Source: Apricaphanius iberus (taxonomy: Eukaryota > Chordata > Actinopteri > Cyprinodontiformes > Aphaniidae). From it: DNA of 64,000 nucleotides. Both the position numbers and the translations under genes were made by a program. The stretch lies in NCBI GenBank assembly GCA_028564705.1, contig JAPXFQ010001774.1:558001-622000 (forward strand). The letters are read 5' to 3'. The notes under the pieces were generated by a model. That model did not search any database. It saw nothing but the letters and a program-made list of their open reading frames with translations, and had not been told where the DNA came from. Below, one piece after another: positions 42,687 to 55,440 of this stretch (the stretch's first letter is position 1; each line of letters begins with the position of its first letter).

Positions 42687-45600
42687 GGTAATCACATAAC
42701 AAGGAACAGCTTGGGATAATTACTAGGGAAGACAATGAGAGCAGGAAATCATGCAGGCTTGAAACAGAACAAAACAAAACAGATCAATTCATACAGATCG
42801 TCACCCTCTCTTTAAGTGATTCAGTAAGGACAGCAGCCTTAAAAAATGTCTACTGTTATACACTGGAGCATGTCTGATAAATACTGAGAGTCACTTAAGA
42901 TCTTTCAGAGCAAAACCAGATACGTGACAAAATGTAGATACATCTGAGCCAATGTGCCTCTTCCTTGAACAGCTCTTTGGGGAATGTTCTCTTGTGGTCT
43001 CTTCAATACGTGCACTATTGCTGGGAACCAATCCATAAGATTGCGACGTGACAGGAAGTCTCTGTTTGGGGGAATCTTTAATTCAGTTATTCATTCTGCA
43101 GTATTCTGAATAAGTCAAGCTCAAGGCTTATTCCTTCATACAGTTACCTAATGCATGATTGGTAGACTATACAGCTCTATACATTGTCTCTTTGATAGGA
43201 GCTTCCTCTTTCATTTGCCCTCCCTAAGGTAACATAATGAGGTGGTACAGGTGTCCTTTTGGTGTCTCTCCTTTGTGGTTTTCCATTGGTTAGAGGACTC
43301 GATTCATGGGAAAGCGTGCCGATATTTGGGATGATGATGATGTCTTGAAACTGAAAGCACGTTTAATGCAGTGCACTGTGAGATTATTAGCACTGAGAAC
43401 ATGCTGTCTGTCCCTGTTATCCAAATCAGTCAATCCTCTCTGGTGGAACATCGCCCAACAGACTCTACAAAGCTCAAATATTTCAACCATTTGTATGAAA
43501 AGACAATACTCCTTTTTCACTCAGATATTTTCTCAGACTAACTTTTCCTTTTTTTTTCTTAATTTTCATTTAACTGTCTTCAGATTCAAGGGATTTCATG
43601 TTTTTGGAATTTATGGGAATAATTTGTTTTAGATGTAATGAACAGAAAATTTGCTAAGCCCTGGTAGAGAAACCTAAGTTTCGAAAAAGAGAAAAACTCT
43701 CAATAAGTTTAAAATCATCACTACCACGTGGTGTTATAAGCCATTTATTAACAGTATGTGTTGGTATTACAAAAAGGCACAATCTTGAAATATAGTTTTA
43801 CCAAACCAAAAAATAAAATTAAAATAAACAATTTTAATTGTTTTCACCTAAATTAAATCCTCATCTTATTGTAGCCAAACTCAGCTACAGTGGGGGTAAT
43901 TTGATGCGAAGGCAGGCAGTAAGGCTTTTATTATTATCGACGGTCACACTGTTGCAAATATGAAAACTTACAAACGTTGGTGCCAAAATTAACCGGTGTT
44001 TGTTGCTTTTGCTTTTCCTGGCATTTATGTTATTTGCCTTTTTATATATATATATATCTGGTTGTATGTGGCACAATTGTAATTTATTTTTTTTGCTGAA
44101 TTGGTTGTGCTGAGACGCAAAACGGGCTCATTACACCATTTCCAGGCCAAATTCTAAACTCTGAGGATAACTGTAGCCGAACCGGCATGAATTAGGGATC
44201 ACAATATTGTTAATATTTTTGAATTAATAAAGCCATGTATACCGTACTCGGTCTTGTACAGCCATCCACTAAATTTGGGGTCAGCCAACCGCTTTGCATT
44301 AAATCGGCTTGTTCGATGTTTAGCGTCGGTGACCTGCAGGGGGCTGCTCTGACGTGCTAGCAGCCGTTGGTGACTCTCATTTGCTCAGCCTCATCATTGG
44401 CGGAGTTGCCCTCTCCTTGATCTGAGGATGAATGCGTGAACTTCTCTTCCAGTGGTCCTCCAACGTCGGAAGACGAAACCGTCTAGCGTTTTTTTAAATC
44501 TTTCGCCGTGACAAAAGTCAGGTAGGCTAACACGTGCTAGTGCGGCGTAAACGGGTAGATGTGTTGGCCGTTATCTGACCTCTCTGTTCATTTATCGTTC
44601 GTAAGATGTCGCAATAGCGCCGTATCATGATCCGGTTAAAGTCAGACGTGCAGGTTAAAGACTCCTCTTCATTTTAACATCTTACATGTTCATTTGGTGC
44701 ATTTAAAGTAAAGTAAATAAATAAATGAGTGACGCTTAGCTTGGAAGGGGGGCAAGGAAAGCCTGGCGGACTGTCAGGGTTAAAAAGCACTGGGGGAAAC
44801 CGTGTATAATGGAGCAAGGCAGTAATGCCCAACTCTAATTTTTTTGTATGTCCTCCAATCTTGAACTTTTTTTTAAACGTTGAAACTGTCAGAATGTCTT
44901 ACTCCTTCCTTCTCACTACGTTTTTCTCTAAGCCGCTCTCATAAACTTGGCTTACTTGAGTTTAGACCAGATAAGTTCAAAGGTTTTAATTTTTATTTTT
45001 ATTCACTTTAGTTCAGTTGTACTGACACAATAACCAGCAACCTTATTCTAGGGAGGTTAATAGAAATCCGCTCTGCATAAACGAGTCTTGCACGTTGTTA
45101 TTCTCCTGCGTCTGACACTGTTCCAGCATTTTAGAAAGAGATCTCAGAGTGCCTTGGATTTCCTGCAGTTTGATAAGAATAACCAGATGATTACATCCTC
45201 TAGTGTTATTCAAAAAAATTTACTCAAATGGACAATCTTCTCCTAGCTGAGGTATGTGGCAGATGTTCTTTAAATCAGAGCCACATCAGCCATAAAAGAT
45301 TTAAAGCTCCTCTGAAATGCTCCCCTACTCCAACCTCAGAGCTCTTTACTAGTAAGGGCTGCTAAGATTCATATAACGGAGCTAATAAGGTGCTGACTTA
45401 GCTATCCTTGCTGTTTTGTAGCTAAGCATGTACGAAGTCTTGCAAATGTATTCCAACTGTTAAACTTTTTCACATTCCATTATGTTTGAACCAATCTTCA
45501 ATTAATTTTGCGGGGATATTATGGGACAGAACACACAAACTAAAGTAGTACGGACAATGAAGTAGAACACTATACATGGTTTTCATTTTTTTAAATTTAT

Positions 45601-47019
45601 AAATAGATATTTCCTCAACCAAACATCTGAAAATGCTGTCTATTAATACTCAACCCTCCTGAGTAGGTGATTTCTATACCGGGGGTTTAGCAGATTCTTC
45701 TTGGAAAAGAAGCTAAAGCTTATGTAAACGCTGATTTTAAAGTTCGGCCACAGATTCCCAAATGAATTTAAGACGAGAAAAACATTCCAACATTGTGATC
45801 TAATTTCACCATTGGGCTAGAGTTGTTGGTGTTTATTTCTATTCACACATATTTCGTATCTAAGCCAAAAAGTTGTATTATGGTCTCCTCTAAGCAAACC
45901 CCCTCCTTCCATATGTTTGCTGTGTCTCCTACATGGTTTGTGGCAAACTGCAAACATTCTTTGACCATTCTTTGTTGAGCATTGGGCACACAAACGGACA
46001 CAGCCCGACTCGCTGGAACCATGCATCCCATCTTCCGCTCTTCTTTTTTATTTCAGGCATGCTGGTGCATCAACGCCGTGTCATATGTAGCTCTTCTCTT
46101 TATTTTTATGACCCCAAATAAATATTTTGCATAGATACTTTTTTAAAGAACCTTTTTGGTTTGCCTTTAAATATCTAGGAGTGCTTAAAATTATTATGTT
46201 CTGGTGTAATTTACATGTATTTGTTTTAATTTGCTTTTATGCCAGTCTTATTGTCACTACTAGAAGTAATCATATAATTTAAGCTTTATATTTAATGTTC
46301 TTATTCGTTTCATCTCTTGTGCTGTTGCTTTTATTTTTAACTTTTTATTTCATTCTCTTGTCTTGCTATACATTTCTTTTTGCAACATCTTTACCCTTAA
46401 GTAATCAAATCACCCTTTTAAAAAGCTACATTTTCTTAACACCATCAGGGATATAAATCTCGATTATGGTTTAAAGTTTAAAAAGAAACTTTAAAATATT
46501 TGAATTTGATTTTAAATTGAAATATCTGATACTTTTTTTTAATAAGTAATCCTTGATGATTTGTAATTTCATCATTTACATTTCCCCGAAGTCGCTGCCA
46601 TGGCTACAGCAAAACGAAACGTTTATGCAACCCTAGAGCGTTGGCCAATGGATTTGCATATCCACTAGAGGGAGATCTCAAACAATGAGGACGCGCAGCA
46701 GTTCCAAGCATTCAATACGGGGTATGGCGCCTCAGTCAGCTCAGCACACCAACGAAGAAGAAGAAGAAGTAGCTGGGGTTTTGCAATGTTTGAGTTTTAA
46801 TAAACATCCTTACCTTGAAAAACTCCATGGTAAAAACAAGGTCAATGCTGGGTCAATGTCATGATATCCTCTCTTTTGACTCCGCTCTCCTTGGGCATGG
46901 CTTTTAGCTTCACCTAAAAAGGGGCGGGGGGGCAGTGGCGGGACACACAGCGATTCACATTTCAAAATGTCCTTTATGACGTTAATCTCTGGCCCCACGA
47001 TTTTAAAACCAAACACCTA
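42687..47019. other. Intronic interval, no gene recognised
   Basis: Mostly unannotated. The stretch 44300-44560 is GC-richer, with a possible exon end CAAAAGTCAG|GTAGGC (44521). The interval 46570-46760 is also GC-richer and holds a GAAGAAGAAGAAG tract. No known domain was found in the frames at 43306-43632 or 45817-46031. The (TA) tract at 44043-44057 is short. Confidence 0.35.
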
Positions 47020-47230
47020 ATATTTCTATTTTATTTATATAGTGTCAAGGCATTTTACAAGAAAAAAGAATTTCAATACAAATGTACAGACATTCCATTC
47101 AGTTCAAATTTTTACATTTAAGGATTCCTGCAGATTGCATTGAGTCGTTGACGTGAGGTTGTGCCTTGTACATGCAGAGTCAGCAATCCCTCAGTAATCC
47201 CTCATTCCTCGATCAATGGACTGTGTTATG
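47020..47230 (-). mobile_element. L2-type LINE 3' tail
   Basis: ATTTTATTTATATAGTGTCAAGGCATTTTACA at 47030-47065 is the complement of the L2 tail near 9085-9140. Further right, CAGCAATCCCTCAGTAATCC mirrors the L2 stretch near 8995-9015. Decayed. Confidence 0.6.
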
Positions 47231-47455
47231 TGCGGCCGGTAGCTATACCGGCCGGTAGCAATACTGAAGTTGTTTTGGTTTGGCCCATACAACCGACCTG
47301 TACCACACCATAATGCTCACTGGAAACAAGACATAATATCTACTAAACATCTCTATGTCCAAAACAGCATTGTAAGGTTAATTAAACAATCTAAGATTGC
47401 CCTTGGGTATAAAAGTATGTGTACAATTGTTTGCTCTGTGTCTTTGTGCTGCTCT

Positions 47456-47530
47456 TTGATGGACTGGCGACCTCACAAGGGCGTACCCTGACTCTTGTCC
47501 ACTGACCTCTGTGGATATGCACCAGTCCAT
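47456..47530 (+). mobile_element. SINE tail fragment
   Basis: TGATGGACTGGCGACCTCAC, then GGCGTACCCTGACTCTTG and CACCAGTCCA, is the body of the tRNA-derived SINE family seen in the opposite orientation at 63185-63330. Confidence 0.5.
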
Positions 47531-50500
47531 GGGCATAGTTAATTAATGGGGGATGCATATTGGGTATTTTCGGGGTTTTGGGATAGCTTGAACTAACCGA
47601 GCTCGATATTTATTTGTTCCAACATTGATCCTGCTCAATGGAATGAAAATGGCCATCACCAAAGTAATCTCTTATTATTATTTTTACCTTGCGCCTTTTC
47701 ATCCTGGCTAGTTTAACTAACAGTTACTGAACAGCACCGTGTGTGTCCTGTGGTATTAACTAGTTATATGAGATCTATGTGATTGTTTTTGGTAATGCAT
47801 TAAGTTCTTTGATCTTAGTATTTTCACAGACAGAGTAACCACTTGTTTCAGTGAAATATATCCAGTTCTTTGTGGTAAATGTCTTAAGTGCAACATTATT
47901 TTTCTGAAGCAGGTCTGAGTAATGGAAATTTAATGTTAGCCATTAAGACAGGACATTGTCAAAGCAGTTTTTAGACTTCCATTATCCAGGAAAAAAACAC
48001 AATGACAAACAGCACACTTTTCCACACTGGATTTGACAATATTGAGTTTTAAAACTAACCATGACTAATCATTGTCTTAATGAAAGGGATTCATTTGCAT
48101 TATTAAGACGTTTTCCTTGAAAACCTAATATAGAATTGAATTTTGTGTTCATTCATTTTTATTTCTTAACTTTAAAGGCTCCAATTTTCTCAAACAGCTT
48201 TTTGGTACAATTGCACCTCTGCCCACTGGAATTGTTGAAAGCATCGGAACTGTGATCTTGCGGTCCTCCTGTCATCATTTTAAGAATCTGCAGTGCTCAG
48301 AAAGCCTCTGACAGGCAGCTTTGTGACAGAGAGCCTTACTCAGGGAGAAACAGGAGGAAATTATCTCAGGTTGGGGTCAAAATGAGGCAGTGAAACTGCG
48401 AGGTGAAGTGTTGTCTGTCACTCTTGGTCTTTTACAAAAATGCAAAAGGAAAAAAGTACAACAAGGATGCACTGTTTGACGTGTGTGATCTGTGGACTTG
48501 AGGACTTTGATGCAATCATATTGCATTTGAGTTAGCTCTGGAAGATTACAGAAGGCTAGGGAGAAACAGAGCAGCAGTTCAGGAAGGTTTTTGTGGACGC
48601 TTTCGGTCAAGGTTTCCTTTGTCTGATGTTGGAATTGAGGAATTTTCTCTGATTCAAAGCAGTAAAAATGATTTCTTCTATCTTTAATATAAAGTAATAT
48701 ATGGCATACATAGTTCCAGATTTCTGTGATTTAAAAAGACTTATTATAATCCTGTACAAGAAAAAAAAGGAAAGAATAAAAAGACATATCTGTTTATATA
48801 AAAAGTACAAAAGATGCTTTTGTCTGGTTACAGAAGTGCACAAATCCTGGAATTTATGTTGTTTAATACATTGGTGTAAAAATGGTGTTACTTTGCATCA
48901 GGTGGAATTGGAGCTTTTGTCAAAGTGGATGAAATTATGAACTGTTCTTAAGGCTAACTCTAAAGGTTGAGGTGGATTTTGATTGAAAAAATATTCAGGA
49001 AATGTCTGAAACTGAACAAGTGATTCCGGGGGGCTGGGGTTGGTTTACTGGAAGAACACCATTAACAGAATTTTTTATTTTTCATGAAAAACTGCAGAGC
49101 AAATACTGATTTCACTGTGAATCCAGCTGCTAGAAGTATGCTTTCACGTTCAAGGAAAAATAATAAAAAACGTATTTGATCACAATGTGGTCTGAGTGGC
49201 TGTGGTGGAGGTCTGTGCTGAGTGCTTTTCTAGTTGACAGTTTGACAATTGGATCTATTAAAAATACAAAAACTGAAGTTCTTGCTTGTTTTTCATGTAT
49301 ATCTGCTCTGTAACAGACTGTTTACGTACGTAAAAATACCAGAATATATAAATGTGTAATCACCCCTGTTGAAACAGCAGGTCCATAAAACTAAGACCAT
49401 AATAAATGACTTCAGGTTTTCCGTGTATATGATGATCTGTACGTACAATTAATTGCAAAATAAACAAATCCCCTAGAGAAGTTGAAACAACCCAGATACA
49501 TACATCATCTACCTCTCAGTTCAATTCCAAACCACATGTACAGGAGTCAGTGGGGGAACTGACTCACTGGGAAGCCATATTGCCCCCTAGTCCTTCCCTC
49601 CCCAACCCTGGACACCTCTGTATCCCATTATTTTACCACTTGGGGTGTGGATGTGTCACTGGAGTGCAGGGAGGGGTTTCCATCTCCCCTGGTTCCCAAT
49701 TTTACTCTACGGACGATACATGGATGTAGTACCTTTGGGGTGGGCACACTTTTCGGCATCCAGAGGGGGAGATGTTCAATGGTGCAGGTGCCCACTATTA
49801 TACTACATATAGACACTCAGGGCTCATGGTGGGGGATGGAGGTTTTTGGCTGCCTTCCACACAACCCATCCCTCTGTTTTAAACGCACAATTTAACAACA
49901 TGCATTAACATCATACTCGAGCAGGATAGGTGGGAGGCTCCGGGTCTTTTCACTCCCCTGTTTGCTATTGGCCTAAAGGGGTTAGGGACTGGGATGAGGA
50001 ACAGGTGGTCTGGTTGGGGGCCTGGGCTGCTAGGCTGCTTTGCTGCTGTGGGGGCTTTTGTGGTCAGTTTGTCTCAATCCTAGAGGAAAGGGTGAGCGCC
50101 TCCTGGTCACTCTGCTGGGGTACTGGTTCCTGGACCTGGAGTATGAGTTGGTGCACAGTGTACATCTTTGTCTGTCTTGGTGTGCAGATAAACTCACAGC
50201 AATTTCTAACAAAATATCTTTCAAATGGAGTATTATAGCAAAAACAGTTATGCCAACTTGTGAAAATAAATCTGTTGAGCCTCTACTTGGTGCTCAGATG
50301 GGTACTGCCAGAAAGGGAATAATTAAAAATACACTTGCTCACTATATATATATATAAAAACAACAACTTAAAACTCATTATTCAAGTTTCTTCAACAAGT
50401 TGTAAATGCTGAAAGCTATGGACAGGAAAGATCTCCTTTTCCAGTCTGCACTACAAGATTCTCAAAAAGCCTCTGACTGAAGACACTTACTGTATCATGG

Positions 50501-50552
50501 TCTCATTAAGACGATGCTAAGGCTTGTTAAAAATGTTCCTCATTTTACAAAG
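47531..50552. other. Intronic interval; includes a GC-rich stretch of unknown origin
   Basis: The part from 49540 to 50170 is clearly GC-richer and open in several frames (49647-49895, 49930-50238 and 50040-50357). It resembles the 3' untranslated part of some fish LINEs, but I cannot name the family. The rest is AT-rich without recognised content. Confidence 0.35.
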
Positions 50553-50632
50553 TGGCAGATGACCGCTTGTGCTGAGCCAGGTTCTGCTGGAAGTTTTTTC
50601 CTGTTAAAGGAGAGTTTTTCCTCTCCACTGTC
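50553..50632 (+). mobile_element. L2-type LINE 3'-region fragment
   Basis: GGCAGATGACCGCTTGTGCTG, then CAGGTTCTGCTGGAAG and TTTTTCCTCTCCACTGTCGCTG, matches 8905-8988 of the L2 copy with a few changes. Confidence 0.8.
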
Positions 50633-50638
50633 GCTGGT

Positions 50639-51578
50639 GAAAATAATCGAGCAGTGAACCCTGTTGGCGACCATGAGAAGCAACTGCTCCGGTAGTTTAT
50701 TTGCAAAAATGTTTTAAGGGAATTAATAAAAGAAACAATAAAACCTTGTAAAAGAAGTAAAACAGAATAAAATAAAATAAAACCTTCCGGAGCAGTCTAT
50801 TAAGATCAGTCCCAGCTGGCAACTTGGTCGGCAGCCTTCTGCGCCATGCGCAGGAATCCTCTCCCTGTCTCACGATGGCTCCAGCGCCACGCCCTTGACT
50901 CTGGCCCTCGTTGTTTACCTTGCCACATTTGGCGTTGCTGGCAGGATCCATGCGATACTGGTAATAAGTCCAAGGATTCGAAATTGTTGGCACCCTGCGC
51001 GGGAGCATGATGTTGTGCTTGTGATAATAGGGGGAGAGATGTGACAGTGTGGAGGTCCTGTGACAATGGCTCCGATTGATCATGAGCCCTGGCTGCTTGG
51101 CCACAGGGATATCCCTTTGGCTGAATAGTTAGTGTGTGTGACTCTCGCCCGGGAGTTGTGGGATCGAATCCCGCCCAGACCCTTGTATTGTACCTTGCCA
51201 CCGCGGGGATAATTGTCCAAGAATTGTCCATGTGTGCAAGGCGCACAGGGATTTTCATGGTGCCACAGATGTTCTCTAGCCTGATACTGCCAGCAATGCC
51301 AAATGTCACCCACGCTTAAAAGCACATAGGTGAAAATCAGGCGGAGAACGCTGTTGGCAACCGTGAGAAGCAGCTGCTCCGGTAGTTAATTTGCAAAGAA
51401 ATAAAAGTAAATGAATAAAAGAACCAATAAAACCTTTTAAAAGAATTAAAACAGAATAAAAGAAAACAAAACCTTCCGGAGCAGTCTTTTCAAATCAGTC
51501 CCAGCCGGCAACTTGTTCGGCGGCCTTCTGCGCCATGCGTAGGAATCATCTCCCTGTCTCCCGATGGCTCCAGCACCA
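50639..51578. repeat. Pair of direct repeats (about 250 bp) around a tRNA-like sequence
   Basis: Positions 50639-50889 and 51331-51578 are direct copies. Shared blocks are TGTTGGCGACCATGAGAAGC/TGTTGGCAACCGTGAGAAGC, CTGCTCCGGTAGTT, ACCTTCCGGAGCAGTCT, TTCTGCGCCATGCG and GATGGCTCCAGC. The copies begin near TG and end in CCA, so a miniature LTR element is possible. However, similarity extends left of the TG and no TSD, primer site or polypurine tract is convincing. Between them, CACATTTGGCGTTGCTGGCA (50925) is mirrored near 51285-51308. Confidence 0.75.
51108..51185 (+). pseudogene. tRNA-like sequence with pol III A and B boxes (SINE head)
   Basis: TGGCTGAATAG (51118-51128) fits the A-box consensus and GATCGAATC (51162-51170) fits the B-box consensus, 44 bases apart as in tRNA genes. 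A T arm (GTGGG/CCCGC) and an anticodon-like stem can form. The acceptor stem does not pair, so it is a tRNA-derived SINE head or pseudo-tRNA rather than a tRNA gene. Confidence 0.6.
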
Positions 51579-54087
51579 AACACATGCAACCAAATCATAA
51601 TTTGTAAAAAACATGCAATAAAACCAGTCACAAGAAAACCACCTTGTGAAACATATCCAATATTGTTCTTTGTGCTGCGGTGTGGATTTTAATATTTCTT
51701 ACCAACCAACAGCCTATTGGTAACATTTAAAAAGGAAAACAGTTAAATCTATAGCTTTTAACTTGTATTGATTTAATAAAGATGTGTTTATACACTGCAG
51801 TGCATATTGTAATCAAACATGAAATGGATGAATACTTAGAGGCTAAATAAATATTTAATAACTGTCCCCAGCAATCCTCAAATCGTATCCAAGTTTATAA
51901 TTATCGTCCCCAGCAATTTAAAAAATTGACATGCTTGATAATTACGCATTCTAAAAGGATGTACAACAATAATTTTTATTTCGGAAATGTAAAATAATAC
52001 CTGATCTTTTCATTGCAGTGTTTTCTTTTTTCAGAAACGGATGTTTCTTCTCTGGTTGGCCTTAACCCAAGAACAGGTGGGGCAAGGATTAAGGATTGAG
52101 CTGAAAAGAAGATGCTGCAGGGGTTTCAGTGTTCCGTTAAAATTGAGATTCTTCAACCATACTTATCTGTATTATCCCATCTTTTGGTAATTGAATGAAA
52201 ATAATATACAGAGCGCAGTAATAATCCATCTAAAATGAACACCATCTGATGATAGAGTGGATATTTGCGGGGTTTAGATTACACACCCACCGGTGAATAG
52301 CTCAAATATTTTGACTACTTTGGATCCCCTTGTAAAAACACTTAATATAAATGCATGCATCAAATATCATGATACACATAACCATCATATGCATTAAGAT
52401 GCACAGTGGAAACCATTTTGACACTACAGGAAAAACATCTCCACTCTTGGTTACTGTATGACAAAGGAAAACAAAAGTTGGTCCAGCAAACACCAGCCAA
52501 TACTGTATCAAGAAGCATCGTGCCTAGGTATTTCAGCTTCCCAGACTGCTGAATCCCAAGCTGAATATTTTAGATATGCTCTATTAAAAATGTTGCAAAT
52601 AGGTGGGTTTTTCCACAAATAACTTGGAGTTCCCTCCTACAGACAAATCTGCAAATAGTTACATTTGTGAATGCTGAACCGGAAATAAGCAGCTTACAAT
52701 TGGTTTGATTTAAGGTTTAGCAGCAAACTTAAAAAAATACAGCTTGCCATAAACAAAACAAAAAACTGCTTTGCTGTTTCCACACCAGAGAGTACTAACA
52801 TTAAATTCTTACTAAAACACCAAGCATCTGACTTCTGAGCCTCAGCTGGACCCAGAACTTTCTTTTTCTTCATTCTCAGCAAGTCTGTGGTGGGTTTTCT
52901 GCCACATTTAGGGTCACGCTAAAGCAAAGTATATTTTTGCTTCATTATTATATGAACATTCCATCCTGAAAAACAGTCCAAAATTAATACTCCAACCATG
53001 CTGATGATGAATGTGCTCATTGTGGGTATGTTTTTCTTCGCCAACATTGATATTCTATCTACATACTTCCTTCAGGCATAATGGTTGTTAATTTTGTTCT
53101 TACGTTTTACACAAACCATTCTTTGCATAATAATGTGCAGGTTTATTTTCATTTTCCAGAGAACCGCATCAGTGGGTTCGCAGGGTTTGAGCCTGTCATG
53201 TGGAGCTCCAACTTCACAAACTGCATCAGACCTATGTAAATTTCAGACTTTCTAGTGTGAGACAGCCATTCTATGATTGTAAATAAGCCATCAGAGGAAT
53301 GAGAAGCTCCATCACTTCAGAGTGTATGGGTTGCATGGTATGCATGCGTAATAAAATTTGATTCAACGGGACTGGAGTTGTGCATATTTAACTCTGCGGG
53401 GTAATAATGTAATTTATTTTAGGTTGCATGTTTAATTTGCGTGCAGAAGACCTGCAGTGTGACCAGCCTGAGCTTTCATGCTCAGCTGGTTTATGTGACA
53501 CTGGCCTCTGTTTGTGCAGCTTGCTCTCACAGCGAGCAGCTTTAATATGCAAACAGCCCACAATCTCAGCCATATACTGCCACATTATGAGGCAGTTGAA
53601 ACAAGCTCTCTCCTGTTTGCCTTTTAGTGAATGCAACAACACGCCTAATGGAGGTTGAAGGAAAATGACACACATAATACATTCTGAAGCAAAAGCAATC
53701 CTTTCTTGTTAAAACATTTACCTTTTTTAATTTTTCTTCATTCCATGACAATGTACCTCTGTTGGTAGCAATAGTAATTGCATTTACATACACAGTGAGA
53801 GGATAGTGAAACAGTGAAATCTGTACTGACTAGAAACAGAAAAGCAGCAAAAAGCTTCAAACACATTGTAGTATTTCAAAAACATAGAAATATACTATTT
53901 GTCTCTGGTCACCACATGTATAACATCTACATCACGTTGTGAAGCTTGATACCAATCTGTGGTTTTTTCCAACATGTGAGAAATGTTCTCGGGCCTTTAA
54001 ATGTTTTGGTCTTTCATGTCAATGACACATCTTACAACTCCCTTCTGTCTCTTAACAACTAGCCCAGTCACCCTTTGGTTCAGTTAA
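51579..54087. other. Intronic interval; candidate conserved element at 53400-53660
   Basis: The stretch 53400-53660 is repeat-free, with TTTAATTTGCGTG, TTTAATATGCAAACAGCCC and CCATATACTGCCACATTATG, and looks like an enhancer by texture. At 53138-53235 a pyrimidine tract, AG, 76 open bases and GTAAAT form an exon-like unit of unknown meaning. Confidence 0.3.
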
Positions 54088-55025
54088 GCCTAGTTTATAC
54101 CCACACCGCCATTATCCGTCGATGCGAGCGCCCCCCGACAGGAACACAAGGACAGTCCCAGCAGAGCCCAAGCCCAAATCTTTAACCATCCGTCAAACAC
54201 AACAGAGAGCAAATGTCTGTGATTGGTCAGCTGAACAACATTTAACAAGAACGGTGCTCTATAGTCGATGTAGTCAATGCAGCTTTTGGGCACGAGTTGC
54301 TTTATATCTCAAGCACGGTTCATCTAATTTGGTCTTTTGATGATTTTGAAATGTAGAAAACAACAAACTAGACCACTGTGTTTGTTTGTTTAAATGGGTT
54401 TTTGGAGTATTCAATGACCTGCACTTTTAGTGAAAAGCTTTACAGTTGAATCAAAACTAGCTCTTTATTGGCCATTGCTCCTTGAGTTGATGTGTGTTTA
54501 CAAATAGTAGGCAGACCTGCCAGAAAAGGTCCTGGTGAGGAATTGCTTCATAACAATGCAGAAGTATAGAAGAAAAATCTGTTACCCTGGCTTTTTACCG
54601 GACGTGTCAGCAGCACGTTTTATTCGCGTAGTGTAGGCCCTCCCGCGACCTACTGACTTCTCATTGGGCCGCACAGGTAGTAAAATAAAGCTACCGGAAA
54701 GAAGCATGTTTGTTTTATTTTGAAAATTTCCGTTTGCCGAGCCGTCTGACTTCCTGTATTCCCCCATCCAAAATGTAGAAATGTACACATTTCATAGTGC
54801 ATAGAAAATAGGACTGCCGCGTATATTTAGAAAAGTGCTGCGACATGACGCTCCTGTGACGGGGAAAACTCGTGCTGCTTTCGCCTACGGTGGAAAGGAT
54901 TGTATTGATTACAGCGCTCGCTAACAGCCGCGTATGACATGCTGCTGACGCGTCCGGTGGAAAGGAGGGGTCAGTCAATACGTATGTGTGTGGGTGCAAC
55001 TTTTAAGATGAAGAAGTATAAACTA
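54088..55025. mobile_element. MITE-like element, first of two tandem copies, with nested MITE
   Basis: The left end TTAAGCCTAGTTTATACCCA is mirrored at the right by GAAGTATAAACTAG (55012-55025). The interior from 54125 to 54400 matches 55085-55370 of the next copy in direct orientation (TGTGATTGGTCAGCT, GTGCTCTATAG, TGCTTTATAT). The ends resemble the 15771-16326 MITE, so both may be Harbinger-related. Confidence 0.6.
54591..54964. mobile_element. Nested MITE, about 374 bp
   Basis: Inverted ends are CTTTTTACCGGACGTGTCAG and, as the complement of the right end, CTTTCCACCGGACGCGTCAG, continuing CAGCACG/CAGCATG. The inner part is GC-richer and CpG-containing. No clear TSD. It lies inside the first tandem element copy. 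Confidence 0.65.
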
Positions 55026-55031
55026 GTTATA

Positions 55032-55440
55032 AAGCCTAGTTTATACTTTTTTGTCTACGTTGAAACTGATTGACGTAACAGCATTATCCGTCGACGCAAG
55101 GGCTCTCGGTTATCTACAGATGGAATAGAGTCCAATTTTCTAACTATACAGCTCCGTCAACGGAGAGCGTATGCCTGTGATTGGTCAGCTCAACAGCAGC
55201 CAGGGATCGTTTCACCAGAACAGTGCTCTATAGTTGCTATAATGAGCAGTTAATGCAGTGTCTGGGCACTACATGCTTTATATTGAATTGACAATTTATC
55301 TAATATGGTGTTTTGACAATTCCGAACACAGGGAGATGTAGAGAAACAATAGGAAAGACTGTATTTGTTTATCAGTGACTGTACCTAGTCACATGACTCA
55401 AGGCAGCACACATTTCTTAAAGGGGCATGAGCACAGCTAA
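55032..55440. mobile_element. Second tandem copy of the 54088 family, right end missing
   Basis: It starts with AAGCCTAGTTTATACTTTTT six bases after the first copy. It shares the CGTCGACGCAAGGGC, TGATTGGTCAGCTCAACA and CAGTGCTCTATAG blocks with it. It decays after about 55440 with no mirrored end. Confidence 0.6.

Noticed and set aside
49540..50357. Host coding exons in the GC-rich stretch
   Set aside because: Several frames are open at once, none with a known domain, and the texture resembles a LINE 3' region.
51108..51185. Functional tRNA gene
   Set aside because: The A and B boxes are good but the acceptor stem does not pair and the anticodon loop is irregular.
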